64,000 nt of DNA, from assembly GCA_937960435.1 (NCBI GenBank), contig CALGPN010000018.1:28655-92654 (forward strand). Reading direction: 5' to 3'. The position numbers were made by a program, and so were the translations under genes. The DNA is from an uncultured Desulfosoma sp. (GTDB taxonomy: Bacteria; Desulfobacterota; Syntrophobacteria; Syntrophobacterales; DSM-9756). The notes beneath the pieces were generated by a model. That model was not told the DNA's origin. It did not search any database and worked only from the letters and a program-made list of their open reading frames with translations. Positions 9,312 to 18,879 of the stretch are shown piece by piece (position 1 is the stretch's first letter; every line of letters starts with the position of its first letter).

Positions 9312-11342
9312 ATGATCGCTCGATTTCAGAGGCAATTGGCATGGAGAATGGCGCTTTATTTCGGCATCCTGGTGACCGTGTCCCTCGTTTTTTCCGCAGG
9401 GATCAGCTTTTTTTTCGTGCGGCGAAGTTTTGAAAGCTATGTGTTTCATCGGTTGAGCGGCTTTCGGGAGATCCAAAAAGAACGGCTGCAAGAATATCTG
9501 GAAGAGCGCATCCTTTTCGTGCGTCTCCTTGCCAAATCCCGCGAGGTGGCCGAAATCATCGCCTTCGCCGCCGAGGTGCAAAGTTCCGGAGGAATAGAGT
9601 CCGAAGATCTTTCCGGCCGGCGTTACGGCCATTTGGCTCAAAAGGCGCACAAGCGGCTGACTTCCGATGAGGCCTTTGCGGGCTTGGAGGATCTTGTCCT
9701 TTTTGCGCCGGATCAGCCGAAGATCATCTACGCAGCCCGGGAAGGTCTCAAGACGTCCACGGACGACGCGGCGCATGCAAAGCGCATCAAGACGCTGGAA
9801 TCAGTCTGGAAACAGGCCGGTAAGAAAGGATCGCCCGCTCTTGCCGACGTGGCTTTCTATGAACCGGCCGCAAAGCCGTGCCTCTTTATCGGCACTCCCG
9901 TTACCGACGATGAAGGGAGGCTGTTCGCGGTGCTCGTCGCGGTTCTCAGTAGCAATCATCTCAAGCATATCGTTGAGGAAAAAACAGGCTTGGGCCTCAC
10001 CGGGGAAACTTACCTGGTGGGCCCTGACGGCACGGTGCGCACACCGTCCCGATTCCTCACGGAAGGGGACATTTTGAAAAAGAAGGTGGAAACGGAAGCC
10101 GTGCGACGGGCGTTGGCCGGCGAAAAGGGGCAGATGATCCTGACGGACTATCGAGGCAGGGAGGTGCTCAGTGCCTTTACTCCCTTGGGTCTGAAAGAAA
10201 CGGCCTCGGCCGACTTCGAGTGGGCTCTTCTGGTGGAAATGGATACCGATGAAGCCTTTTCGGCCGTGACCCAACTGGCCTTTCGGTATGTGCTCCTGAC
10301 GATGATCTTGGCGGTGTGCGCCGTGGTGGTGGGATTTTTTACAGCCCGCGCCATCGTTTCCCCCCTGAGGAAGCTCAGGGCCGTTATAGGGCAAGTGAGC
10401 CAAGGAAACTTGAATGTGACCATCGAGGAGACGAAACGTTCGGACGAAGTGGGGGATTTGGTCCGCGGTTTTGCCACCATGGTGAACTTTCTCAAGGGCC
10501 AGACAGGGCAGATTCTCGGTGGGGTCAACAATCTGGCAGCGTCCATCAGTCAGATTTCGGCAACGGCGGCCCAACTCGCCGCCAGTTCCGCCGAAACGGG
10601 CACGGCCATCAGCGAAATTACGGCCACGGCGGAGGAAGTGCGACAGACGGCTCTTTTGTCCCACGACAAAGCCAAGCAGGTGGCCCACCGAGCGGAACTT
10701 CTGGCCCAGACGGCCCAAGAAGGGCGTTCGGCGACCGGGGACGCTCTGAGCGGTTTCCGGCGCATACGGGAGGAAATGGAATTGGTGGCGGACAATATCA
10801 TGCGCTTGAGCGAACAGGGGCAGAGTATTGGCGACATTATTGAAACGGTGAGGGACCTGGCGGACCAGGTGAACCTTCTTTCGGTTAATGCGGCCATCGA
10901 AGCGGCGAAAGCGGGAGATCACGGCAAAGGCTTCGCGGTGGTGGCTCAGGAAATGCGATCTCTGGCGGACCGGTCCAAAGAGGCGACGGAACAGGTCAAG
11001 CAAATCTTATCCGAAATTCAAAAGGCGACGAGCGGGGCGGTCATGGCCATCGAAAGGGGCACCAAAGCGGTGGCCTCGGGGCTGGATTTGGGCCAGAGGG
11101 CCGGGGATGCCATCGGCCGCCTCGCCCAAGGGGTGGAAGAAGCCTCCGATTCGGCGCTCCAAATCGCCTCCTCCAGCCAGGAGCAATTGGTCGGCATGGA
11201 GCAGCTGGTGATGGCGGTGCAAAACATCCGTGAAGCAAGCGTGCAAAATACGGAAGCCGCCCGCCAGTTGGAAATGGCGGTTCAGGATCTGGAACGCCTG
11301 AGCCATGCATTGACGGAGGTTTCCTCCCGCTTACGGACCTGA
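9312..11342 (+). CDS. Methyl-accepting chemotaxis protein (WspA-like receptor)
   Basis: A 676-residue membrane receptor. TM1 is at about residues 13-36, a periplasmic Cache-like sensor domain spans about 37-320, TM2 is about 322-345 ([18 protein letters not shown]), followed by HAMP and a long cytoplasmic coiled coil. The conserved signalling tip lies around 521-556 ([21 protein letters not shown]...). ATG 9312 with GGGAGGA is the best start; ATG 9285 and a start overlapping the upstream cheW are possible. Likely senses an envelope or solute signal and controls the CheA at 11401; the ligand is unknown. Confidence 0.93.
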   Translation: MIARFQRQLAWRMALYFGILVTVSLVFSAGISFFFVRRSFESYVFHRLSGFREIQKERLQEYLEERILFVRLLAKSREVAEIIAFAAEVQSSGGIESEDLSGRRYGHLAQKAHKRLTSDEAFAGLEDLVLFAPDQPKIIYAAREGLKTSTDDAAHAKRIKTLESVWKQAGKKGSPALADVAFYEPAAKPCLFIGTPVTDDEGRLFAVLVAVLSSNHLKHIVEEKTGLGLTGETYLVGPDGTVRTPSRFLTEGDILKKKVETEAVRRALAGEKGQMILTDYRGREVLSAFTPLGLKETASADFEWALLVEMDTDEAFSAVTQLAFRYVLLTMILAVCAVVVGFFTARAIVSPLRKLRAVIGQVSQGNLNVTIEETKRSDEVGDLVRGFATMVNFLKGQTGQILGGVNNLAASISQISATAAQLAASSAETGTAISEITATAEEVRQTALLSHDKAKQVAHRAELLAQTAQEGRSATGDALSGFRRIREEMELVADNIMRLSEQGQSIGDIIETVRDLADQVNLLSVNAAIEAAKAGDHGKGFAVVAQEMRSLADRSKEATEQVKQILSEIQKATSGAVMAIERGTKAVASGLDLGQRAGDAIGRLAQGVEEASDSALQIASSSQEQLVGMEQLVMAVQNIREASVQNTEAARQLEMAVQDLERLSHALTEVSSRLRT

Positions 11343-11400
11343 GAGGGAAAAAACGGACAGAGACCGAGAGGGTCAAGCGCATGGGGGCTAGAGAGGAGCC

Positions 11401-13959
11401 ATGACCGAAGAAGAACTTATGGAAAGGCTTCGCCAAGCGTTTATGGAGGAAGCCAGAGAACGGCTGGACTCCCTAAGCTTGCATTTAGAAGCCATAGAAC
11501 GGGGGGACGATCCGGGCCTTCGGAAACAATCCCTGGAGGTGGCCTATCGAGAAGCCCATAGCCTGAAAGGGGCCGCTCGGGCCGTTGGCTTTTCGGACGT
11601 TGAGGCCGTGTGCCAAGCGGCTGAGAGTGTTCTTTCGGCCCTGAAAAGAGAACAAATCTCCGCGTCGCGGGAGGTCGTGACCGCTCTGTACCAGGTGCTG
11701 TCCTTTGTAGAAAAGGCCCTCCAAGGGCAGAGTGACCGGAAATCCGTCTCCGTCCTCTGTCACCATTTGGAATCCTTGCTTCAATCGCCGCAGAAAGAAA
11801 TGAGGCCTCTTGAGGAAGGCGGGAGCGTTCCGTCTTCGGAGGTCCCCCCGGCTGCAGCGCCGACCGCGGGGGATTCTTCCGAGGCCGTGCCGTGGGGTTC
11901 CGCTCTTCCGCCCGAAGCTGAGCCTGAGGCTAAGCTCGACGATAGGGGGGGCGGAGGGCTTTCGGCCGGGGATTTTTCATCGCAAAAAGAAGGAAAAGCT
12001 GAAGTCCCGCGGGCGAGTGATGAGACCATTCTGCCCGATGCCGGGCGAGTTTCGGAGCATCCGCCGGAACCGCAAAGTGCGCCGGCGTGGAAGGCGGATG
12101 CCGAGCCTGCCGTTCAGGGGCCTGCCCGGGGGTCTCAAGGAGCCCGCACCGTCAAGGTGGATGTGCAGCGGCTGGACGTTTTCTTGAAAAGGGCAGAGGA
12201 GCTCATTTCGGCCAAATTGGCCATGGCGCAGCATCTCCAGAGCCTGAAAGATCTTCGCCGCCGGTTCGATCGGTTGAAAAGCCAGTGCGCCTTAGGGACG
12301 AAGAATCTCCAATGGTTGAGGGATTGGGCTGATGAGGCCTCCGGTGCGGAAGGTCTCATTCCTTCCAAGAAAGTGCTGGACCTTCAGCGTTTCATCCAGG
12401 AAAACCAGGCCGCGTTACACGCCATAGGAGAAGAGGTGATCCGCGCGGTGGCGTCCGCCGAGGACAACGCACGGTATCTGGCCACCCTGGTGGATGAGCT
12501 TATGGAAGGGGCGAAGGAGGTGCTCTTGCAGCCTTTCGCCACGGTGCTCAGGGGCTTTTCCAGAATGGTTCGTGATCTCGCGGGGCACTTGGGCAAGGAC
12601 GTCCGGTTGGTGATTGAGGGCGACGATGTGGAGGTGGACCGCAGAATCCTCGAAGAACTCAAAGATCCTTTAGTCCACCTGTTGCGGAACGCCCTGGACC
12701 ATGGGTTGGAGGCTCCCTCGGTACGGCTCGCCAACGGGAAACCGGCCCAGGGAACGGTGCGGATCCGGGTGGTCCAAGACGATGCGCGGACCGTGATCCT
12801 CTCTGTGGAAGACGACGGTCGGGGGATTGACCCCCAGAGGCTTCGTGAAGAAGCCGTTCGCCGGGGATTGCTCAGCCGCCAGGAAGCGGAGCACATGACG
12901 GACGAAGCGGCTGTACAGCTCATTTTTCGTTCGGACCTTTCCACCAGCGCGATGGTGACCGAACTCTCCGGGCGAGGATTGGGCATGGCCATCGTGAAAG
13001 AGAAAGTGGAAGGGGTCGGGGGGCGTCTCCATGTCCAGACCGACAAAGGGCGAGGGACCCGCATGGTCATGGAACTGCCGGTGTCCTTGGCAACCTTTCG
13101 GGGCATTCTGATCGGTGAAGGCGGCCGATTGTTTGTGATGCCGACCCATGCGGTGGAAGCGGTGAGGCGCGTGCGGAATAGCGATTGTCGCCGCGTAGAA
13201 GGGCGGGAGACCGTCACGCACAGGGAACGTGTGATCCCCATCCAACGCCTGGGGCATGTGCTGGGCTTTCCTGATGCCACGGCGCAGGGGCCGACGGACG
13301 GCGATGGCCGGCGAACGGCGTTGATCCTTCGAGCCGGTGATGGGGAAGCGGCCCTGGAAGTGGACGCCGTCCTCGGTGAACAAGAGGTGCTCATTAAAGA
13401 TCTCGGGCCTCAACTCCAGAAAGTGCGCCACATTTGGGGGGCGACCGTCTTGGGGACCGGGCTGGTGGTGCCCGTGTTGAATGCCGCGGACCTGGTTCGA
13501 TCCGTGCGACAATCGGTTAGGCCGTCGCGGGCTACGCCGGGACCGTCGAAGGATGCGGCACAAAAATCCGTCATGCGAAAACGATCCGTCTTGGTGGCTG
13601 AAGATTCCGTCACGTCGCGAACGTTGCTCAAAAATATCCTCGAATCTGCCGGCTATGTGGTGCAGACGGCGGTGGACGGCCAGGAAGCGTTGGCGAAGCT
13701 TAGAGAACAGCCGTTCGATGCCGTGGTTTCCGACGTGGAAATGCCGCGCATGAACGGTTTCGATCTGACGCGTTCCATCCGCCGGGAAGAAAAACTGAAG
13801 CATGTGCCCGTCGTGCTTGTGACCAGCCTGGATTCACGGGAGCACCGGGAACAGGGTTTGGAAGCCGGGGCGGACGCCTACATTGTGAAAAGCGCTTTTG
13901 ATCAAAGCACCCTGCTGGATGTCCTCGATCGCTTTACCGGGGCGAAGGGAGAGCCCTAA
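11401..13959 (+). CDS. Hybrid CheA histidine kinase with C-terminal receiver (WspE-like)
   Basis: An 852-residue protein with Hpt domain (phospho-His H53 in AHSLKGAAR), a Pro/Glu-rich linker (about 135-245), dimerisation helices, HATPase (HLLRNALDHGLE, DDGRGID, SGRGLGMAIVKEKVEGVGG), a CheW-like domain and a C-terminal receiver with phospho-acceptor D778 (SDVEMPRMNG). The attached receiver is the WspE feature and may act as phosphate sink or relay to the REC-GGDEF protein. GAGAGGAG precedes the ATG. The stop overlaps the cheB start by one base (TAATG). Confidence 0.94.
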   Translation: MTEEELMERLRQAFMEEARERLDSLSLHLEAIERGDDPGLRKQSLEVAYREAHSLKGAARAVGFSDVEAVCQAAESVLSALKREQISASREVVTALYQVLSFVEKALQGQSDRKSVSVLCHHLESLLQSPQKEMRPLEEGGSVPSSEVPPAAAPTAGDSSEAVPWGSALPPEAEPEAKLDDRGGGGLSAGDFSSQKEGKAEVPRASDETILPDAGRVSEHPPEPQSAPAWKADAEPAVQGPARGSQGARTVKVDVQRLDVFLKRAEELISAKLAMAQHLQSLKDLRRRFDRLKSQCALGTKNLQWLRDWADEASGAEGLIPSKKVLDLQRFIQENQAALHAIGEEVIRAVASAEDNARYLATLVDELMEGAKEVLLQPFATVLRGFSRMVRDLAGHLGKDVRLVIEGDDVEVDRRILEELKDPLVHLLRNALDHGLEAPSVRLANGKPAQGTVRIRVVQDDARTVILSVEDDGRGIDPQRLREEAVRRGLLSRQEAEHMTDEAAVQLIFRSDLSTSAMVTELSGRGLGMAIVKEKVEGVGGRLHVQTDKGRGTRMVMELPVSLATFRGILIGEGGRLFVMPTHAVEAVRRVRNSDCRRVEGRETVTHRERVIPIQRLGHVLGFPDATAQGPTDGDGRRTALILRAGDGEAALEVDAVLGEQEVLIKDLGPQLQKVRHIWGATVLGTGLVVPVLNAADLVRSVRQSVRPSRATPGPSKDAAQKSVMRKRSVLVAEDSVTSRTLLKNILESAGYVVQTAVDGQEALAKLREQPFDAVVSDVEMPRMNGFDLTRSIRREEKLKHVPVVLVTSLDSREHREQGLEAGADAYIVKSAFDQSTLLDVLDRFTGAKGEP

Positions 13960-15038
13960 TGGCGGAACCCAAGCGCGTGCTCATTGCCGACGATTCCCTT
14001 ACCTGCCGAGAATACCTGCGATTTATTCTCGAAAAAGACAAAGGGTTTCAGGTGGTGGGTATCGCCGTGGACGGGGAAGACGCCGTCCGGCAAGCCTTGG
14101 CCTTGAAGCCCGACCTCATCGCCATGGATATTCACATGCCCAAGATGGACGGCATCGAGGCCTCTCGCAAAATCTTGGAGCGTCTCCCCGTCCCCATTGT
14201 CATGGTGAGCGATGTGTGGCAGACGGCAGAAGTGCAAAAAGCTTTCGAAGCGATGGAAATCGGTGCCGTCGGGGGTGTGCAGAAGCCTCCGGGGCTAGGG
14301 CACCCCGAAGCCGAAGTCTTCGCCCGAAAGCTTGTTCGAACGATGAAACTCATGGCCGAGCTGCCTGTCATTCAACGCAGGGGCAAGCCGATAGCGAAAG
14401 GGCCCTCGGCCGGCACGACGCCCAGAGGCGGCTTGACGAGGTGGCGTGTAAAAAGTCCGGTCCGCTTGGTCGCCATAGGGGCATCAACGGGGGGCCCTCC
14501 CGTGCTTAAGGAGATCCTTTGTCGCCTTCCCGTTGGCTTTTCCGTACCGGTGCTGGTGGTACAACACATCAGCGCGGGCTTTTTGCCGGGCATGGTGGAG
14601 TGGATGCAGCGCGCATGCGAGGTGAAACTCTGCATTGCGAAGCCCGGGGAACCGGCGGAGCCGGGCGCAGTTTACTTTGCCCCGGATGAAGTGCACATGG
14701 AAATCGATGGGCGCGGTATTATCCGTTTCAGCAACGAAGCTTCAGAACACGGCGTCAAGCCCTCTGTGTCGGTCCTTTTCCGGTCCGTGGCGGCGTCCTT
14801 TGGGGCGGCCGCCGTCGGCGTCCTCCTTACGGGCATGGGCAAGGACGGAGCCCAAGAACTGTTGCTGCTTCGTCAAAAGGGAGCCCTCACCGTGGTCCAG
14901 GACAAATCCAGTTGTGTCGTCTTCGGCATGCCCGGCGAAGCGGTGCGGCTGGGGGCAGCCCAATGGGTGCTTCCGCCGGGGGAGATCGCCCGCCTTCTCA
15001 TGGAGGTGGTGGGCGGCCGAACGGCAGCCGGTTTGTGA
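13959..15038 (+). CDS. CheB-type protein-glutamate methylesterase (WspF-like)
   Basis: A 359-residue enzyme that would demethylate the receptor when phosphorylated by the CheA. The receiver domain carries D57 (AMDIHMPKMDG); the methylesterase domain shows the catalytic triad S176 (GASTGGP), H203 (VVQHIS) and D296 (GMGKDGA). Full length, no defects. In Pseudomonas, loss of WspF locks Wsp on and raises c-di-GMP; here the intact triad argues for a resettable system. Confidence 0.94.
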   Translation: MAEPKRVLIADDSLTCREYLRFILEKDKGFQVVGIAVDGEDAVRQALALKPDLIAMDIHMPKMDGIEASRKILERLPVPIVMVSDVWQTAEVQKAFEAMEIGAVGGVQKPPGLGHPEAEVFARKLVRTMKLMAELPVIQRRGKPIAKGPSAGTTPRGGLTRWRVKSPVRLVAIGASTGGPPVLKEILCRLPVGFSVPVLVVQHISAGFLPGMVEWMQRACEVKLCIAKPGEPAEPGAVYFAPDEVHMEIDGRGIIRFSNEASEHGVKPSVSVLFRSVAASFGAAAVGVLLTGMGKDGAQELLLLRQKGALTVVQDKSSCVVFGMPGEAVRLGAAQWVLPPGEIARLLMEVVGGRTAAGL

Positions 15039-15080
15039 GCTTTACGACGAAAACCATAAAGGGCAAGAAAGGTTCGCCCA

Positions 15081-15842
15081 ATGCAAAACAACTCACCAAC
15101 ATTTGAGGACGACGTTCATATTCTCGTCGTGGAAGACAGTGTGACCCAAGCCGTGCAGCTCCAGAGCCTCCTCGAACGCAACGGGTACCACGTGACCATG
15201 GCGACCGATGGAGCTGAGGCTCTTTCCCTCATGGAAAAAATGCACCCGACCCTGGTCATCAGCGATATCCTCATGCCGGGAATGGACGGTTACGAACTGT
15301 GCCGTCGCATCAAGAAGGATGCCGGGACCAAGGACATTCCGGTGATTTTGGTGACCCAGTTGTCGGAGCCCGAAGACATTCTCAAGGGGCTGGAGTGCGG
15401 CGCGGATAACTTCATCACGAAGCCTTACGAAGAAGATTTCCTGCTGTCCCGTATCCAATACATTCTCATCAACCGGCGGCTGAGGACCAAGGTCCGCACG
15501 GATATGGGGTTGGAGGTGTTTTTTGCCAACCGCCGCCATTTCATCACATCGGATCGGATTCAGATTTTGGATTTGCTTTTTTCCACGTATGAAAGCGCCC
15601 TACAAAAGGCTCGCGAGCTGGAGCGGGTCAACAGGAAGCTCCAGGAGGCCCTGGAGACCATCAAAACCCTTGAAGGAATTCTGCCTATTTGTGCCAATTG
15701 CAAGAAGATCCGGGATGAATCTGGGGAATGGCAATCGCTGGAGCGCTATATCGGGGATAGGTCCAACGCCGTGTTCAGCCATGGTCTTTGCCCCGATTGT
15801 GCGAGGAGACTCTATCCCGAGTACTTCGGCCACAAAGCGTGA
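15081..15842 (+). CDS. Response regulator with coiled coil and C-terminal two-CxxC (zinc-ribbon-like) tail
   Basis: A 253-residue protein. Residues 10-130 are a receiver with phospho-acceptor D62 (ISDILMPGMDG). A linker resembling the start of sensor PAS/coiled-coil regions follows (LEVFFANRRHFITSD, then YESALQKARELERVNRKLQEALE). The tail ILPICANCKKIRDESGEW…HGLCPDC has Cys pairs 204/207 and 237/240, a metal-binding arrangement often found at the end of deltaproteobacterial response regulators. It has no output enzyme, so it probably acts by protein contact. It is not part of the classical wsp set and lies 19 bp before the diguanylate cyclase gene. Confidence 0.85.
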   Translation: MQNNSPTFEDDVHILVVEDSVTQAVQLQSLLERNGYHVTMATDGAEALSLMEKMHPTLVISDILMPGMDGYELCRRIKKDAGTKDIPVILVTQLSEPEDILKGLECGADNFITKPYEEDFLLSRIQYILINRRLRTKVRTDMGLEVFFANRRHFITSDRIQILDLLFSTYESALQKARELERVNRKLQEALETIKTLEGILPICANCKKIRDESGEWQSLERYIGDRSNAVFSHGLCPDCARRLYPEYFGHKA

Positions 15843-15861
15843 TGGTCTGAGGAGGAGCAGG

Positions 15862-16827
15862 ATGGATGAGCCGCGGCGGGTGCTCATTGTGGAAGACAGC
15901 CTGACCCAGGCGGTGCGCCTGCAAGCCGTGCTGGAATCTCTGGGCTTCCGCGTCTACCATGCCGAAAACGGCCGAAAGGCTCTGGAAATGCTCGACCAAG
16001 CCTTCACGCCGCTGGTCATTACCGACTGGGTTATGCCAGAAATGGACGGCATCACCTTTTGTCAACGGATCCGTTCCCGGTCGTATCCGGGATATGTGTA
16101 CGTGATCCTGCTGACGGCCCGGGATGCTCTAGACGATATCGTGGCGGGTTTGGAAGCTGGCGCCGACGACTACTTGGTTAAACCCGTGCACCCTGCGGAA
16201 CTGGCGGCTCGACTGAAGACCGCCGAGCGCATTTTGGGCTTGGAGGCCGTGCTTAAGAAACGCACGGAGGAAGTGGAACGCCTGTCCGTCACCGATCCCT
16301 TGACGCAGCTTTACAACCGCCGCTACTTCAATGAGCAGCTCCCCAAGCTTCTGCACGCACGGCAAAGAAGTGGCCGCCCCCTGTCCCTGATCATGACGGA
16401 CATCGACCATTTCAAGAAAATCAACGACACCTACGGCCATCAAACGGGCGATCGGGTACTCGAAGCCTTTGCGGCGCAAATTCAGGAGTCCCTTCGGGCC
16501 GGGTTGGATTGGGCGGCTCGATTCGGCGGCGAGGAATTCGTCGTCGTCCTTCCGGAAACGGAGGTGGACAAAGCGGGCCTCGTGGCCGAGCGATTACGGC
16601 TGCTCGTGGCCCACATGTCCGTGGACAGCCCCAAAGGTCCTGTGCGCATGACGGCCAGTTTCGGCGTCGCCGGCATCCCCGAGGGCGTGGATCAGAGCCT
16701 TTCCATGGAAGTTTTGGTGGCCGCCGCCGATGCGGCGCTCTACCAAGCCAAGCAAAACGGCAGGAACCGTACGGAAATCTGTATGGATCAGGCGGCTCAT
16801 CAGGAACCCGAAGCGGCCATGATCTGA
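15862..16827 (+). CDS. REC-GGDEF diguanylate cyclase response regulator (WspR-like)
   Basis: A 321-residue protein making c-di-GMP from two GTP. Receiver with D55 (ITDWVMPEMDG), short helical linker, then GGDEF domain with active-site GGEEF at 222-226 and the upstream substrate motif DIDHFKKINDTYGH. The inhibitory RxxD site expected six residues before GGEEF reads A213-G-L-D216, with Arg shifted to 212, so product inhibition may be weakened. ATG 15862 follows GAGGAGGAG. It closes the Wsp-like operon and overlaps the convergent gene at 16800 by 28 bp. The frame extends upstream without a better start. Confidence 0.93.
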   Translation: MDEPRRVLIVEDSLTQAVRLQAVLESLGFRVYHAENGRKALEMLDQAFTPLVITDWVMPEMDGITFCQRIRSRSYPGYVYVILLTARDALDDIVAGLEAGADDYLVKPVHPAELAARLKTAERILGLEAVLKKRTEEVERLSVTDPLTQLYNRRYFNEQLPKLLHARQRSGRPLSLIMTDIDHFKKINDTYGHQTGDRVLEAFAAQIQESLRAGLDWAARFGGEEFVVVLPETEVDKAGLVAERLRLLVAHMSVDSPKGPVRMTASFGVAGIPEGVDQSLSMEVLVAAADAALYQAKQNGRNRTEICMDQAAHQEPEAAMI

Positions 16828-17291
16828 TCCATAATTTCTCGGATTTTCCCCTCCACGAATGAAAGCCGCCTTCCATGGCCTTCGGCGTCGTCCAGCGAAA
16901 AGGTCAGGCTGCTCGGGCTGTGGACGGACAGCAGTTCCAAGCCTGTTTCCAGAGCATTTCGCACCCAAAGGCGAAAAGCTTTCAGGGCCGATGGCTTTTG
17001 CGCCCTGAGATCGTCCAGGCTGATGTCTACAGGCTCCCCGCTCCATTGCAGGTCTTCCCGGATGGCAGCCACAAGCTCGGCATCCACTTGCGGCCGCCTG
17101 ACGGGGATACACCGAGCGATCACGTCCACATAGATCATGAAGGGATCCATGTCTTCCTGCTCGGGATGACACACTAAGCATCGGGCGGTGTCGTGGGGGA
17201 TCGTGGCGTTTTCGGCAAAGCGGTTCGCTCGGGCGATCTCCTGAAAATGCCGGATGGTGAATTCTCGAGGCGTTTCGGCACGGCTTCCCAT
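16800..17291 (-). CDS. Conserved-looking hypothetical protein
   Basis: I do not recognise this 163-residue protein. It starts MGSRAETPREFTIRHFQEIAR and is acidic, with an isolated CLVC pair (ARCLVCHPEQED) and a mostly helical C-terminal half ending LSFVEGKIREIMDQIMAAS. No signal peptide or membrane segment is visible. The second of two close in-frame ATGs (17291 rather than 17297) is chosen because AGAGGA stands at normal spacing before it. The codon pattern matches its neighbours, and its 3' end overlaps the diguanylate cyclase gene by 28 bp, which argues that it is real and stable. Confidence 0.65.
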   Translation of the reverse strand: MGSRAETPREFTIRHFQEIARANRFAENATIPHDTARCLVCHPEQEDMDPFMIYVDVIARCIPVRRPQVDAELVAAIREDLQWSGEPVDISLDDLRAQKPSALKAFRLWVRNALETGLELLSVHSPSSLTFSLDDAEGHGRRLSFVEGKIREIMDQIMAASGS

Positions 17292-17428
17292 GAACATTTC
17301 CTCTATCGGCCAAAGGGTTTAAGATAGTGCCTCGGTCCGGCGAATCCGGCCCGAATCGGGGAAGAACTCGAGCTTCACCCCAAAGTACCAGAAAAAACTT
17401 CGTCTTTGTAGGTTGGGGTGAGTTGTAG

Positions 17429-17455
17429 GTTGGGGTGAGCGCAGCGAACCCCAAC
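17429..17455. repeat. REP-like palindrome copy A
   Basis: GTTGGGGT - GAGCGCAGCGA - ACCCCAAC, an 8-bp perfect stem with an 11-nt centre, preceded by GTAG. A partial copy (GTAGGTTGGGGTGAG) sits immediately before it at 17408-17422. The same unit occurs at 18658, 18768 and 42572. Confidence 0.9.
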
Positions 17456-17507
17456 AAAACACCTCGACAAACCCATTGCTGCACGAACATGAGGAATCCT
17501 CGAAAAG

Positions 17508-18461
17508 ATGCCCGCGCCCCATGCCATGAGCCCCCCTCGTCCCGGCTACCTCCGCATGATCCACGACGGCACCCTGAAGGCCAAGGCCGAAGCCCTCAAG
17601 GAGCGGCTCCGGGCGTGTGATCTGTGTCCGCGCCGCTGCGGCGTGGACCGGCTCTCCGGGAAGTTGGGCTTTTGCCGCACGGACGGGCGGTTGAAAGTCG
17701 CGGCCGTGAGTCTCCACCCGTGGGAAGAGCCGCCCATCGCAGGCAGTGGCGGCTCGGGGACCGTCTTCTTTTCCGGCTGCACCTTGCACTGCCTCTTTTG
17801 CCAAAATTACCCCATCAGCCAGATGGGTGTCGGCCGAATCATAGAACCGGAAGAGTTGGCCGAAAGGATGCTTCGGCTTCAGCGGCGCGGCGCCCACAAC
17901 ATCAACCTGGTCACCCCGACCCACCAGGTGCCTCAATTCGTGGAGGCTCTGGTCATCGCGGCGCAGCGGGGCCTTCGCCTTCCCATCGTGTACAACTCCA
18001 GCGGCTACGAAAGAGTTTCCCTCGTCCAGGAACTGGACGGCATCGTCGATATCTATCTGCCCGACATCAAATGTGCGTCTCCCGAGGCCGCCGCCTTCTT
18101 TTGCGGACGGCCGGACTATGTGTTGCAGAACCGCAGGGCGCTTCTCGCCATGTGGCGCCAGGTGGGGCCTCTGCAATGCGATGCCGACGGCGTGGCCGTG
18201 CGAGGGCTCCTGATCCGGCATTTGATTCTTCCCGAAGGCCTTTCGGGCACAGCTCAGTGCTTGGCCTTTCTTCGGCGCGCCCTGGGAAAAGACGTCTGGG
18301 TGAGCCTCATGGACCAATATTTCCCGGCCCACAAGGCCATGAGCACGCCTCCTTTGGACCGAAAGCCCACCGCAGAGGAGATTCAGGCGGCCGTGCACGC
18401 GGCGTGGCGTTTGGGTTTGAGAAACGTTTTCACTCAGGAAACGTGCCCCTGCGGGGGTTAA
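17508..18461 (+). CDS. Radical SAM protein, PflA/PflX-like (COG1313 type)
   Basis: A 317-residue cytoplasmic [4Fe-4S]/SAM enzyme. The radical SAM motif C91-x3-C95-x2-C98 (GCTLHCLFCQN) is preceded by a Cys-rich N-terminal segment C37-x2-C40-x3-C44 … C56 (CDLCPRRCGV…GFC), which is the mark of the PflX/COG1313 branch of pyruvate-formate-lyase-activating-enzyme-like proteins. PDIK (residues near 185) and NPRPT-like late motifs are of that family. The substrate is unknown. ATG 17508 is used; ATG 17526 is possible. The gene stands alone, with REP-like repeats on both sides. Confidence 0.85.
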   Translation: MPAPHAMSPPRPGYLRMIHDGTLKAKAEALKERLRACDLCPRRCGVDRLSGKLGFCRTDGRLKVAAVSLHPWEEPPIAGSGGSGTVFFSGCTLHCLFCQNYPISQMGVGRIIEPEELAERMLRLQRRGAHNINLVTPTHQVPQFVEALVIAAQRGLRLPIVYNSSGYERVSLVQELDGIVDIYLPDIKCASPEAAAFFCGRPDYVLQNRRALLAMWRQVGPLQCDADGVAVRGLLIRHLILPEGLSGTAQCLAFLRRALGKDVWVSLMDQYFPAHKAMSTPPLDRKPTAEEIQAAVHAAWRLGLRNVFTQETCPCGG

Positions 18462-18657
18462 AAAACCGGGGAACCCGTGGGGTGGGGTCTGTTCGGGGGA
18501 CAGGGGCACTGTGGGAAAAAGTGTCGAGCTGGGCGGTGCCTACCCTTTTTAAGGCTCCGGAAGGGGGCATGCTCTTTTTCGGGGGAGCCGCTGTGAGCTG
18601 GGCTTGAACCGTTGGCCAACCTCGGGGAGAAGGGGGGCCTTCTTCCGGGGGCAAGAT

Positions 18658-18684
18658 GTTGGGGTTCGCTGCGCTCACCCCAAC
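18658..18684. repeat. REP-like palindrome copy B
   Basis: GTTGGGGT - TCGCTGCGCTC - ACCCCAAC followed by CTAC: the same element as copy A in inverted orientation. Confidence 0.9.
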
Positions 18685-18767
18685 CTACGGCTCCCCCCAA
18701 CCTCGGGAAGTTTTTGGCGATCCATGTGGGGGGTTTGTTTGTCGGGATGAGCCTGTTGGGGATTTTT

Positions 18768-18794
18768 GTTGGGGTTCGCTGCGCTCACCCCAAC
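18768..18794. repeat. REP-like palindrome copy C
   Basis: Identical 27-bp core to copy B (GTTGGGGT - TCGCTGCGCTC - ACCCCAAC, then CTACGGCTCCCC), in the same orientation 110 bp downstream. Confidence 0.9.
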
Positions 18795-18879
18795 CTACGG
18801 CTCCCCTAAGGCTCCCCCCAACCTCGGGGTTGGATTGATGAAGGCGGATCGGATGGTCATGGGGGGCTGGCCGATTCCC

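Larger units (their letters stand above)
18462..18879. other. Gene-free gap with repeats
   Basis: No credible coding sequence was found in these 418 bp. The gap holds two REP-like palindromes (18658 and 18768), each followed by a shared CTACGGCTCCCC… tail and a CCCCCCAACCTCGGG block, so a unit of roughly 50-65 bp is duplicated in tandem. Confidence 0.7.
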
